Shown here piece by piece: positions 29,671-40,910 of a stretch of DNA of 64,000 bases (its first letter is position 1; the number at the start of each line of letters is the position of its first letter). The stretch is from assembly GCA_032768795.1 (NCBI GenBank), contig CP136499.1:310001-374000 (forward strand), in the 5' to 3' direction. This DNA comes from Tremella fuciformis (taxonomy: Eukaryota; Basidiomycota; Tremellomycetes; Tremellales; Tremellaceae). The notes beneath the pieces were generated by a model, which saw nothing but the letters and a program-made list of their open reading frames with translations, was not told the origin of the DNA and did not search any database. The translations under genes and the position numbers were made by a program.

Positions 29671-30834
29671 ATGCCGGTAACTCGATCAACTCAACACGAC
29701 ATCCAGCACCAGGCTGAGAACATCATCTCAGCTGATGCTGTCAACCCAACCAACACCCCTCTACCGGATGACGACAACACCAGTCTCACTCCTCCAAGAT
29801 CTGAGGCTGGGGACACCCAAGGTCATCATGAGTCACCAGCTCAATCTACCACTAGTGCCATCGAGGTACCATCCGGTAATGTGGTGATCTCAAATGATCT
29901 TCTTCAACAACTACTGCAACGTTTGGCTCAACCAATGATCACTCCACCACCTCGATCAACAACCACCCCAACACACACCTCAACCAAAGGCCCAAACATC
30001 CGAGCACCCGACACTTTCCATGGCACCGATACCACCAAGCTCAAGCCATTCCTCTCTCAATGCCGTCTGGCCTTCAAGGCAGACCCTCACAGGTATGCAA
30101 CAGAGGAGTCTAGAATCATGTATGCAGGTTCCTATCTGGACTCTGTGGCCAAGAAGTGGTTTGATCCCTTCTTGTTCCTGGAGCCTGGGATGAAGGACTA
30201 CCCTGCTTACTTGGACTCTTTTGCATCCTTTGAGGCGGAGCTCATCAAACTATTTGGTGACCCGGATGAGGAAGCTACTGCAGAATATCATCTCAGTAAG
30301 CTGAGGATGCGCGACAATCATCAAGTCTCTCGATACATCACCGATTTCAGGCGTTATCAGACCCTCCTTGATTGGGATGACAAGGCCCTTGCCTATCAAT
30401 TCCGCAAGGGGTTGCCCCCAAGGATCTTGGACGAGCTGGCACGCAGGGATGACAAGCCAACCGGTCTGGCCGACCTACAGCAGGTTGCTCTCAAGATTGA
30501 CCTCCGATACTGGGAGCGTCAGAGAGAGAAAGCAGACTTCTCCCATCCAGCTACAGACAAGCCTGTCAAGCCAGTAGTCAATCAAGTCACCACCAGGACA
30601 ACCTTCATCCGATCTTCAACACCCAAAACCGACAACAATTCCACCCTTACTCGAGAAGGACACATCAAGCCTGATGAATACCGCCGACGCAAGGAGAACA
30701 ACCTCTGCCTGTACTGCGGAGAAGCAGGCCATCCACGCGACAAGTGCCCCAAGTCCAAACCAAGGGAAGACAAACCCAAGGTTGAGCTGCGGGCGAGCAA
30801 CAAAAGCTCTTCTCCCCAGCAGGGAAAAGAGTAG
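29671..30834 (+). CDS. Ty3-2 Gag, 387 aa
   Basis: ATG at 29671 is the first in frame after the leader. The capsid-like core includes LKPFLSQCRLAFKAD and YLDSVAKKWFDPF. A CCHC knuckle (CLYCGEAGHPRDKCP) lies near residue 350. The stop TAG at 30832-30834 lies 3 nt after a -1 slippery heptamer. Confidence 0.92.
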   Translation: MPVTRSTQHDIQHQAENIISADAVNPTNTPLPDDDNTSLTPPRSEAGDTQGHHESPAQSTTSAIEVPSGNVVISNDLLQQLLQRLAQPMITPPPRSTTTPTHTSTKGPNIRAPDTFHGTDTTKLKPFLSQCRLAFKADPHRYATEESRIMYAGSYLDSVAKKWFDPFLFLEPGMKDYPAYLDSFASFEAELIKLFGDPDEEATAEYHLSKLRMRDNHQVSRYITDFRRYQTLLDWDDKALAYQFRKGLPPRILDELARRDDKPTGLADLQQVALKIDLRYWERQREKADFSHPATDKPVKPVVNQVTTRTTFIRSSTPKTDNNSTLTREGHIKPDEYRRRKENNLCLYCGEAGHPRDKCPKSKPREDKPKVELRASNKSSSPQQGKE

Positions 30835-30876
30835 GCTGTCAGCCATCACCGTCAAAAGCCCCAGGGGTTGACAGCC
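30822..30876 (+). promoter_or_regulatory. -1 ribosomal frameshift signal between gag and pol of Ty3-2
   Basis: The heptamer G GGA AAA (30822-30828) is in register with gag codons and fits X XXY YYZ. Five nucleotides later GGCTGTCA (30834-30841) can pair with TGACAGCC (30869-30876), a perfect 8 bp stem with an inner CCCC/GGGG pairing option. After a -1 slip the frame is open from here through pol, whereas gag stops at 30834. Confidence 0.82.
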
Positions 30877-31657
30877 AAACCACTGGGCACTCTTCATCAT
30901 CAACTCTGTCAATGGTCAACAATCAACAACGCTCAACTATCAACAAACAACGCGACATCACAATCCCAATCAAACTACCCAACAACTCTTCCACTCCCCT
31001 TGGCCTCATCGACTGCGGCGCAACGGACAACTTCATTGACAAAGCCTTTGTGGAAAGGCTACATATCCCCACTCAGCTCAAGGACAAACCAGAACCTCTT
31101 GCAATGTTTGATGGACGGCCATCAGTGGCTGGTCATATCACACGTGAGGTTGAGTTGTCCCTGTCTTTTGGCTGTGGGTTTGGAGAACAATCAGTTCTCT
31201 TCAAAGTCACTCAATTGGGATCTCATCCAATTGTTCTTGGCTTGCCTTGGCTTACAGCCAACAAGCCTGTCTTCAACTGGGATACCCTCACCATTCATCC
31301 ATCCCAGCCACCCATCATGGCGTCACCAGCCACTACATCTCAGGACAAAGCTCCTCTGGTGTCGATTCTGTCTCCCGAAGACTTCTTCCAAGAGTCAAAG
31401 GACAACCTCATCTGTCTTCTCCGGTCCTCTATCTTGTCAGGGTCTGAGTGTGAGGAGCTTGCAACACTCTCTCAGATGATACCTGTGGCATACCACAACT
31501 ATCTGGATGTGTTCAGCAAGGCCAATGCTGATCAGCTTCCACCCCATCGACCATACGATCATCACATCCCACTACAGCCTGGGACAACACCGCCATTTGG
31601 ACCAATCTACTCCCTCTCAGAGGCTGAACAAAAGGCCCTGAAGGACTATCTGGAGGA
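30835..31657 (+). CDS. Ty3-2 Pol, protease and start of reverse transcriptase (left of Helitron)
   Basis: The pol frame is open from the frameshift site; its first ATG is at 30912. It holds the protease (LIDCGATDNFID, with C for the usual T) and the LGLPWL segment, then the RT N-terminal HRPYDHHIPLQPGTTPP region. It is cut at A31657 in the codon following LE. The frame resumes exactly in phase at 38082. Confidence 0.93.
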
Positions 31658-31687
31658 CTAGAGTCTGCACCCGTGAAATTCACGGGT
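31658..31687 (-). terminator. Helitron 3' end hairpin and CTAG
   Basis: The palindrome ACCCGTGAAATTCACGGGT (31669-31687, 9 bp stem) lies 7 nt before the terminal CTAG (31658-31661 on the minus strand). This is the standard Helitron replication terminator. Confidence 0.88.
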
Positions 31688-31843
31688 CGAGTGGGTGGTG
31701 AATTTAGAGTCAATGGGCATTCATGTATTAATTCAGTGGAGCCCCCAGCACATGCATGATGAAAGCTTGAACTACGGGCGTCCCCGCAGCCAAGACTATA
31801 CACAATTCTACGTGATAATTAGCTACAAATTAGGTACAGAGTA

Positions 31844-34800
31844 CTATGTATGATCTACGGAAGCTGCTCTCAACACGTCCTTATACACAATGTTCACTGT
31901 TTCTCCCCGCTTCCCGCGCTCAGACTCCTCCAATAGCACCTTCAGCCCATTCTTGAAGCGTGCGCGTGACAGACCCACATATAATTGCCCATGTGTGAAG
32001 ACCGGCTTTGGCAGATAGAGACCAATTGTTGCAAGTGACTGACCCTGGGCTTTATTGATTGTAAGAGCCAGCCCTATGCGAATGGGGAACTGAGTACGGC
32101 GAAGCGTGAACGGAAGATTTGCCGATCGAGGGGAATCAAGCTTGATGCGGGGAATAAGACACTCGTTTGTATGGTAGTCACCGCCAAGAATCCGACCACG
32201 TATGACGTTTGAGTGCAACTCAGTCACATAGATCCGCGTGCCATTGCAAAGGCCAGCCGAAGGGTCGAGATTCCGTAATAGAAGTATTGTTGTTCCAACC
32301 TTGACGCGGGTCTTATGCAAAGGGAATCCACCAAAAGTGATTGAATTGAGATATTCGATAGGCCACAGTTGTTGATTGCTCAGTCGTCCCCGGCCTGGCT
32401 GAGAGCCATCGTTTTCCACAATATAGTCGGCACTGAGATATGTACGTGACTCCCCAGGCAACTCGTCCAGTAAGCTGATATTCAGGCCGTCCACTTCCGC
32501 ATTTGTTGGTGCCAAGATAGCTCGATCCTTGAAGTACTCCATTGCCGTCTCATTGTCTCGATACCTGCCCAAGTTTGGGTACACATGCCGGCGGAGATCG
32601 TCCACATTGTTGACCAATAGTTCTGGCGGGATATGCACCGTGTCCTTCTCCCTGCCATCACATTTCCCGTCCCCAATTTCTAACAACCATTGAGCAAATG
32701 TCTCAGCTTCGGCAAATTCCCTCGGGCTCATTGATGCACTGCGTAATCGCATGTTGACTGTCAATCGAAGTCGGATGACGTCACTCCACAGTGAGGAGCT
32801 TGTGAGACAGGCATTTCGAATCTGTGCTTGCGACCCTTTCGGTACCACCGGAAGGCATTGTCGGAAATCTCCAGCAAACACCATAACCACTCCTCCAAAA
32901 GGTGCATCAAAGTTGCGCACATCCCTAAGCATTCGGTCCACAGCTTCTGCCGCAAATCGATGTTGCATTGGTGCTTCATCCCAGACAATCAGATTTGTTT
33001 TTCTGAACAGTTCCGCCAGTGTTGACTGCTTAGACACACTGCATTTTGAATCACCATGAAGGTCAATCGGTATTTTGAAACGTGAGTGCGCTACCATGTC
33101 AGTCAAATGCTTCAACAATCTCAGTTTCATTCTCACCTGTACGGCCACCTTTGAGCAGGATTGCACAAATACCGGATGACCCAACCATGAGGACAATCTG
33201 TCCCTCTCCCCTTAGCACTGCGGCTACCGTGTTCTCCACAAACGTCTTGCCGCAACCTCCTGGTCCGTCCAAGAAGAACACAGTCGGTGTCTGCTGTCGT
33301 GCTGCCAAAAGGATGCTCTGAATGATAGCCTTCTGCTCGCCATTTGCACTCTCAAGATTTGTGCTTCCCACTCTCGCCAAATCGGTCCTATCGTATGACG
33401 TTTCCTCAAGGATCAAACGTCCTTCGGCTGATGTATCGAAACTGATCGTAGGTGTAGGCAAGCCAAAGTCGTCCAACTTCTTTCCCCTCTCGTCAAGGAG
33501 GTCCCGTAACATACACAGTGCCAGGGATTGCCTCTGTTCAGCACTTGGTCGATCACAATGATATCTGTCTCGTAGAACCGGAATGAGATCATCGCTCAAT
33601 GCTTGCCAGTGATTTGCCCATAGTCGTGCCGGATCCGAAGGTTCACTCTCCATCAAGATAATCACAAACAACCGCCGCATTCCATTGCCTGATGCCATGA
33701 GTGATGCCTGCTCCAAGCATGTCTCAAGATCGGAGTCGTCGTCAAGTAGTCCAAGGGCAATGCATGCTGCCCTACATGTCGGATGCACAACCCCATCCAC
33801 AGTTCGCAAGTGCTCAAATGAGGTCGGGCATGCCACCTGGTAGAGAAGTAGTCGCAAATAATAACGCTCGCCAGCTTGAGGCCCGGCAAAGTATACTCGC
33901 CCAATGGTCCCACCTCGTCGTCGCAGCCCCCAGCGCCGATTCGTTTTGTTCCAAGTCAAATACTTCGGAGCTTCAGGGTAGACCACATCCCGCAGTATGT
34001 CGGGCCAGCGCTGACATGCGTTGAAGAAAGCTGTGAGTGTTGTGCCACGTGCCAAATTGCCCTGTGCCATCTGTGCCGCAATATCGTCCGTGGTATCGAA
34101 CATCACCATTTGCTGATCAGGTAGATGTAACTGCAATCGTACCACAGGGGGGGAATGTCCATGCATTGGCATCGAAAGCAATCGCCATGCCGCTGCTGAT
34201 CAGGCCCAACCAATAATAGCATCTCAGGACAACTTACCTTCAGAGGAGGCCACATAACGTGCATCTTCATAAGCCTCCACTTCATCAATGTCTGTTCCAA
34301 CAGGACAGACCGCCACATTCGCTCTATCATGACCCTTGTAGACATACTTGAAGAGGTACTTCACGGCTGTGATTGAAGTACAAACCTCAACATTGATATG
34401 GCACTCATAGCGTGCAGACAGGTATGGGTTGTAGGGGACGACGTCCCGATTGCTGAATGTCGTTCCTCCTTTCTCAAAGACTCGCCCATTATCGCTCCGT
34501 CGATACACCGGATATCCATCATTTTCAATTGAGGTCTCGGGCTGCCACGCTCGTGGATACTTCTTTGAACACTTTCCATCCTTGAGGCACTTTGGTCCAC
34601 ATGGCCCATGTACCATGCAGTTTGTGACAATCCGCCAAAGGGCCGGCTGTGTGTCTGGATCAGGCAACTCTGCGCATACAATTCTATCTATGTCGGCCGG
34701 TGTTTGTGGCTTGTCTGCTGGGTCCAAGCACAAAAGCATGTGACAGTGTGGCAGGCCTCGCTTTTGAAATTCGATAACCCAAATTTTGGAGACGACCTGT

Positions 34801-36534
34801 CACTCAATGTCCGCAAATCCTATATTCTTATTGCTCACTCACTGTACCAAAGACTCCTTTTTTGAAAATTTCATTCTGTAATGCGCCTAACTTGAGTCGG
34901 AAGACTCGTGCAACAATATCTGGTCGATCTTGAGCGGTCTGGCCCGTCTCCAAAGCGGATTGGATATCGTCCCACAGAGGATTGCAAGTCATCGTTATGA
35001 AGAGGTCGGGCTTTGTAGAATCGGCAACAATAGCCATTGCGTCTTGATATAAGGCATGCATCTGCCTGGGTGATCCGGCAAAGGTGGAAGGTAGGATCAC
35101 CCGTTGTCCAATGTCTGTAGGGTGCATCCCGATGTCCACTGCATCCATCACGCCCGCATAAGAATCTGCTCGAAGTGTGTCTTGATTGTTCCGTATGAAT
35201 CGCAACCGATTTGTCTCTGTTTGAGCCCAAAAGTCCACCAAGTACTCCTGAAACAATCGTCCGCAGAACAATATTGTATTGAAACAGGTCGCCCGCTTGA
35301 ACATGTAATATGACGCAAACTGGGCTTGGGAGACCCGTGTTGATCCAGCTCGGCCAGTACGCACCACTTGATCATCCCCATTATCATCACCGCCATCACC
35401 ACCATCAATACCATCGCCGCCGTCAAACTGCTCATGATTTTCGTTTGCTCCAGTGTTGTGTGCATCATTCGTGTTGTTTCCAGGAAGTGGTTGGCCTGCA
35501 AGAGGGATTCCAGGGTGCCAGCCAGGTTCACCGTAAGGGAACATGAGAGTGAAGTGGAGGGGCATGAAACTTGAATGCAGCTCAGACATGCGCTGCGGGA
35601 TACCACTGCCTCGTAGGTGAACAATAATCTCTCGACCTGCCGACTGTTCATCTTCATTCCCCACATAAAGACAGGCCACCTCTTGCGCTGTCGGCCGATT
35701 GTATGTTCGAGGGTCACGGTTCTTTGGATCCAGCAGTGACAATGTGCGATCGATTATGGTGCCATTCACATCGTTGTGCCGCTCCTTGAAAGTAGTGAAA
35801 GCGGCATAGTATGGGTTCTCTCGTCGAATCATTTGCTCCAATTTGACCAACATTGATAATTCAATCCGCGCAAAATGATGCTGCTGCCGAATGGATGCTC
35901 GCTCCATGGGATCCTCTGCCGTGAAATACACCTGAGCAAACTTGGGTTGATCACCCATAGGTGGCAGAATCGACCCAAGCAGGTGATAGCAACGTCCTTT
36001 AATCTTATATGTGTACACCCCCAACTGGCCGGCCACGGATTCGTCCTGCGTGCACCCAGTTGATGTGAACGCAAGGGCATTGTTATAGTTCCGCATGAAT
36101 AAGCGTCGAGTCTTGCCCACTTGTCTTGTCAGCACAGCCAAAATGTAATGAATCCTAACGTACCCCCGCTTTGATCTGTTAAAAGTTCTCGTAGCTCCAA
36201 TGGGGGATCTAATGGTTGAGGAAGAACCACCGCCCCATTTGTGCAGCATTGAGAGAATCTGGGGGAGGCCACCGTAGAATGCTCTCCCCCTGGCGCTCGT
36301 CCAACCGAGCGCTCATCTTTCCAGTGCAATGCGCCACATTTGACGCATTGAATGTCACAACTCCCAAGGCTATGGGGTGTCCATGACGTACTGTATGGCT
36401 GTAGTGCCTTCTTCGGGACTCTTCAGTTGTCAGCAGTGAAATTTAGACATGCTATTGTCAACCCACACATGCCCTTCTCTGTCTCTTCTCATTTGTTGCG
36501 CTGTTTGCCGCCTATTTTGTTCGGGTTGTTCCAT
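31844..36534 (-). CDS. Helitron Rep-helicase (RepHel), spliced
   Basis: Rep part: cysteine cluster QCVKCGALHW, RNYNNALAFTS, MFPYGEPGW, DLFITMTCNPLW, HUH motif in GLPHCHMLL and paired tyrosines in KYLFKYVYKG. Pif1-type helicase part: Walker A DGPGGCGKT, WDEAPM, GDFRQCLPVV, LRLTVNMR and the final LTINKAQGQS and YVGLSRAR motifs. Rep nicks and joins single strands; the helicase unwinds. Four introns of 44-46 bp with consensus sites restore one frame: 36120-36163, 34797-34842, 34193-34237 and 33091-33136. The stop is at 31844. The first exon is uncertain; ATG 36534 (MEQPEQNRRQ) is my best start. All catalytic motifs are present, so it may be functional. Confidence 0.9.
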
Positions 36535-36840
36535 TGCAATGGGGAGTCCGATAGGACTGTGAATAACGGGGAAATCCAACGTAAACTGCAATTGATAGGC
36601 CAAGATTTGTGTAAGGGGGACTTTTTCAGTCCGGCACTCCCTTACATAGGTGGCAGGGAGGTCCCTGTGCCAAAACATGTATCTTAAAAAAACAGTACAA
36701 CGAAAAATGGGACAAAAACGAAAAAAAATTGGTTTTCCCAGCCAAAATGGGATTTTTGGGGGATTTTGGCCGACGAATCGTCCGGTTCAAAATAGGTGTT
36801 TTTGGCAGTTTTGCTCTCGGGGCTCAAAAGACGTAGCCCC

Positions 36841-37810
36841 GGTCGACCCGATCTCGGGACTGGTCTCGGGACTTGTGTCGGGTCGACGGTTGGCCGGGAA
36901 AACGGCTCGGAAGTTGACGTGCTGGGGGCTCTGGTCCGAAAACGTTTTCGGTCGAGGACGTAGCCCCGGTTGACCCGAGCCCGGGACTGGTCTCGAGACT
37001 CGTGTCGGGTCGACGGTCGGACGGGAAAACGGCTCGGAAGTTCCGAGACCCGACGATTTTCGAGCGACCGAGCCCTCCCGAGCCTCCCCGAGCCGAGACG
37101 GTGACGTGCTGGGGGCTCTGGTCCGAAAACGTTTTCGGTCGAGGACGTAGCCCCGGTCGACCCGAACCCGGGACTGGTCTCGAGACTCGTGTCGGGTCGA
37201 CGGTCGGACGGGAAAACGGCTCGGAAGTTCCGAGACCCGACGATTTTCAAGCGACCGAGCCCTCCCGAGCCTCCCCGAGCCGAGACGGTGACGTGCTGGG
37301 GGCTCTGGTCCGAAAACGTTTTCGGTCGAGGACGTAGCCCCGGTCGACCCGAACCCGGGACTGGTCTCGAGACTCGTGTCGGGTCGACGGTCGGACGGGA
37401 AAACGGCTCGGAAGTTCCGAGACCCGACGATTTTCAAGCGACCGAGCCCTCCCGAGCCTCTCCGAGCCGAGACGGTGACGTGCTGGGGGCTCTGGTCCGA
37501 AAACGTTTTCGGTCGAGGACGTAGCCCCGGTCGACCCGAGCCCGGGACTGGTCTCGAGACTCGTGTCGGGTCGACGGTCGGACGGGAAAACGGCTCGGAA
37601 GTTCCGAGACCCGACGATTTTCAAGCGACCGAGCCCTCCCGAGCCTCTCCGAGCCGAGACGGTGACGTGCTGGGGGCTCTGGTCCGAAAACGTTTTCGGT
37701 CGAGGACGTAGCCCCGGTCGACCCGAGCCCGGGACTGGTCTCGAGACTCGTGTCGGGTCGACGGTCGGACGGGAAAACGGCTCGGAAGTTCCGAGACCCA
37801 ACGATTTTCG
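36841..37810. repeat. 187 bp tandem repeat array inside the Helitron
   Basis: Units start at 37101, 37288, 37475 and 37662 with exactly 187 bp spacing. A slightly divergent unit precedes at about 36913, with a partial one from 36841. Single units differ at a few bases. Each unit contains the palindrome CGAAAACGTTTTCG and GTGACGTGCTGGGGGCTCTG. Two more partial copies of the latter lie at about 37820 and 37885. It sits upstream of the RepHel start, between it and the 5' terminus. Long open frames across it are a by-product of the periodicity. Confidence 0.92.
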
Positions 37811-38061
37811 AGCCGTGTATGTGCTGGGGGCTCTGCGCCGTTGGCTCGGGGAGCGGCCGAGACTTGAGATTTGGGTGCGGGTGGTGACGTGCTGGGGGCT
37901 CTGCTCGGAAGTGACCGGTCGGCCCAGAGACGTCTTCGGTCGGATCGGGACGTGAGGGTAATCTCATTAGGAAAGCGGTGTAAGTGAGCCGTTTGGGTGG
38001 GCTAATGGGATTAGTGAAGCCGGCTCAGATGCCACGTGGCTGCCACATGGTTTGTCTATCG

Positions 38062-38081
38062 TGTTCTTTTATTATAGTAGA
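38062..38081 (-). other. Helitron 5' terminus
   Basis: On the minus strand the element starts TCTACTATAATAAAAGAACA, immediately after host A. The TC start and AT-rich run are typical of fungal Helitron 5' ends. Confidence 0.88.
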
Positions 38082-40851
38082 TGATAACCTTGCCAAAGGA
38101 TTTATTGCTCCATCCAAATCACCAGCTGCATCACCAATCCTCTTTGTGAAGAAGAAGGATGGCAGCCTCCGACTCTGCGTCGACTACCGCCGTCTCAACA
38201 ACATCACCGTCAAGAACCGGTACCCATTACCACTCATCAGCGATCTCTTGGATCGACTCCGACATGCCCGGTACTTCACCAAAATCGATCTCAGAGGTGC
38301 CTACAACCTGCTCCGCATAGCAGAAGGAGACGAATGGAAGACAGCCTTCAGGACCCGCTATGGCTTATTTGAATACAAGGTAATGCCATTTGGGCTAACT
38401 AATGCTCCAGCCTCCTTCCAACACCTCATGAACCATAACTTCCGGGACATGCTCGACGTCTTTGCCATTATCTACCTGGATGACATTCTCATCTACTCCA
38501 AGACCTTGGAGGAACATGAGGAGCAAGTCAAAAAGGTACTCCAGAGGCTGAGAGAGATCAATCTCTTTGCCAAAGGAGAGAAGTGCGAGTTCCACAAAGA
38601 ACAAGTGGAATTCCTTGGGTTTATCATCAACCATGATGGAATAGTCATGGACCCCAAAAAGGTCCAGACTGTCCTGGATTGGCCCACACCCAAGAAAGTC
38701 AAGGATGTTCAGGCATTCTTGGGCTTTGCAAACTTCTACCGCCGCTTCATTAGGGACTTTGCCAAACAATCGGCTCCCCTCACAAGGCTCACTCGCAAAG
38801 ACATCACATTCACCTGGTCAGAGGAATGTCAGCTTGCCTTTGACTCCCTCAAAGCAGCTTTCACTTCTGCTGATCTCCTACGGCACTTTGATCCCGCCAA
38901 ACCAATCATCATTGAGACCGACGCATCCGACTTTGCCATCGCCGCCATCTTGTCTCAACCATCGGAAGACACTCTCCACCCAGTGGCCTTCTACTCTCGC
39001 AAGATGGATCCAGCCGAGCTCAACTACGAGATTCATGACAAGGAAATGCTTGCCATTGTTGCAGCATTCAAGGAGTGGAGACACTACCTTGAAGGGGCAC
39101 AGCATACCATCACTGTCATGACCGACCACCGATCACTCGAATACTTCACCACTTCCAAGAAGCTGAATCAGCGCCAAGCCCGCTGGTCACTGTTCTTGAC
39201 CGCCTTTGATTTCAAAATCACCTATCGACCCGGAAAACAAGGTGCCAAACCAGACGCCTTGACCCGTCGACCCGACTATCGATCTTCACCAGACCTACCC
39301 AACACCGACCACCACAATTATCAACCTCTTCTCAAACCTGGTCAGCTCCTCATGGGCACCATTGGCACCACCACCATCACCTCTGATCTGAGCGACCAGA
39401 TCATTGCTGCCTACCCCCATGACCCTTACACTGCCAAACTCTACAAAGAGTTAGCAGAAAGTCCAGCTCCAAATGAGTCTACAATCACCCTTGACTCAAA
39501 AGGACTGCTTCACCATCATCAGGCCATCATCATACCAGATGCTGCGGATCTGCGTCTACAGTTGGTCAAGGAATGCCATGACAGCCCTGCTGCTGGTCAT
39601 CCTGGTCAACAAAAGACATATGACTTAGTATCCAGGAACTACTGGTGGCCTAAGATGAAGGACTTCATCCATCATTACGTCAACAGCTGTGACACTTGCC
39701 AAAGAACCAAGGTCCCACGTCACAAGCCCTATGGTCAACTCAAATCACTACCAGTCCCTCCATTCCCATTCTCCTCCATCTCCATGGACTTCATCGAACA
39801 ACTACCACCCTCCAACAACTACACGGCCATCCTAGTTGTTGTCGACCGACTTACAAAGCTAGCCACCTTCATTCCAACCACCAATGAAGTGACAGCAGAG
39901 GGATTGGCATCACTCTACCTTCACAATGTCTGGCGACATCATGGATTACCAGAATCAATCATCTCAGACCGCGGGTCTGAATTCAACTCTCGCTTTTGGA
40001 AATCCCTTACGCGATTACTCGACATCAACCAGATCTTCAGTACTGCCTACCATCCTCAGACAGATGGTCAGACAGAAAGAGTCAACCAAACATTGGAACA
40101 ATACCTCCGAACCTACACCAACTACCAACAATCCAATTGGTCCGACCTCTTGCCTTTGGCAGAGTTTGCCTACAACAACTCTGTCCATTCATCAACTGGC
40201 ATCACCCCATTCTTTGCCAACAAAGGCTACCATCCTCGAGCCAACCTGGCCCCGGCATCAATCACCACCAACTCGCCCCCAGCTGAGACTTACGTGGCCA
40301 AACTCAATGACCTTCATCAACTTTTGAGGGAGGAAATTGAGTATGCCAACACTCAGTCAGCCAAATTCTACGATCAAAAGCACCTCCCAGCACCAGACTT
40401 TCCTATCGGCAGTAAAGTCTGGCTATCACGGCGCAATATCACAACCACCCGTCCATCCAAGAAGCTTGATCACCGCTTCCTTGGACCCTTTGAGGTCATA
40501 GAGAAGATCTCTTCTCATGCCTACCGGCTCAATCTTCCAGCCAACATGAAGATACACAATGTCTTCCATGTCAATCTCCTGGAACCTTATCAACCCAACT
40601 CCATCCCCAACCGTGTTCAACAGCCTCCAGATCCTGTTGAGGTTGAAGGTGACGAGGAGTACGAGGTAGCTGCCATTCTGGACAGTAAACTGGACAGAAG
40701 GTACAGACCCCCACTCCGATACCTTGTGTCATGGGCTGGTTATAACAGTCCTACTGACAACACTTGGGAACCTCCAAGCAACCTGGAGCACTGTCAAGAT
40801 CTTGTGGCCAAGTTCCACAAAGACAATCCATCCAAACCTGGTCCACAATAG
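38082..40851 (+). CDS. Ty3-2 Pol, reverse transcriptase to chromodomain (right of Helitron)
   Basis: RT has [32 protein letters not shown] and [10 protein letters not shown]. RNase H has [22 protein letters not shown] and MTDHRSLEY, with all catalytic acids. Integrase has the HHCC domain ([15 protein letters not shown]) and D-D-E in [18 protein letters not shown] and TDGQTERVN, then GPFEVI. A chromodomain ([10 protein letters not shown]...[22 protein letters not shown]) closes the protein. Apart from the Helitron the frame has no lesion. The stop is at 40849-40851. Confidence 0.94.
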
Positions 40852-40910
40852 TGCAAGCTCTGCCTCAACCATTCTGCAAGCTTGACACAGGATCATACAT
40901 CTCACATCAT

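Larger units (their letters stand above)
31658..38081 (-). mobile_element. Helitron inserted in Ty3-2 pol
   Basis: 6424 bp, on the minus strand. The 5' end reads TCTACTATAATAAAAG, and the 3' end has a hairpin followed by CTAG. It sits between host A and T (A31657, T38082) with no target duplication, as Helitrons do. It encodes a full Rep-helicase protein on its minus strand and a 187 bp repeat array upstream of it. Insertion is after that of Ty3-2 since it splits its pol. Confidence 0.95.

Noticed and set aside
36841..37810. CRISPR-like array
   Set aside because: The period is 187 bp with no conserved-repeat/variable-spacer alternation; it is a simple satellite inside a eukaryotic Helitron.
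36684..37967. Several 110-216 codon frames on both strands
   Set aside because: They coincide with the 187 bp tandem array and repeat with its period; open frames arise from the repeat, not from coding.
31658..38081. Target-site duplication around the Helitron
   Set aside because: None exists and none is expected; the A/T junction and in-phase pol explain the site fully.
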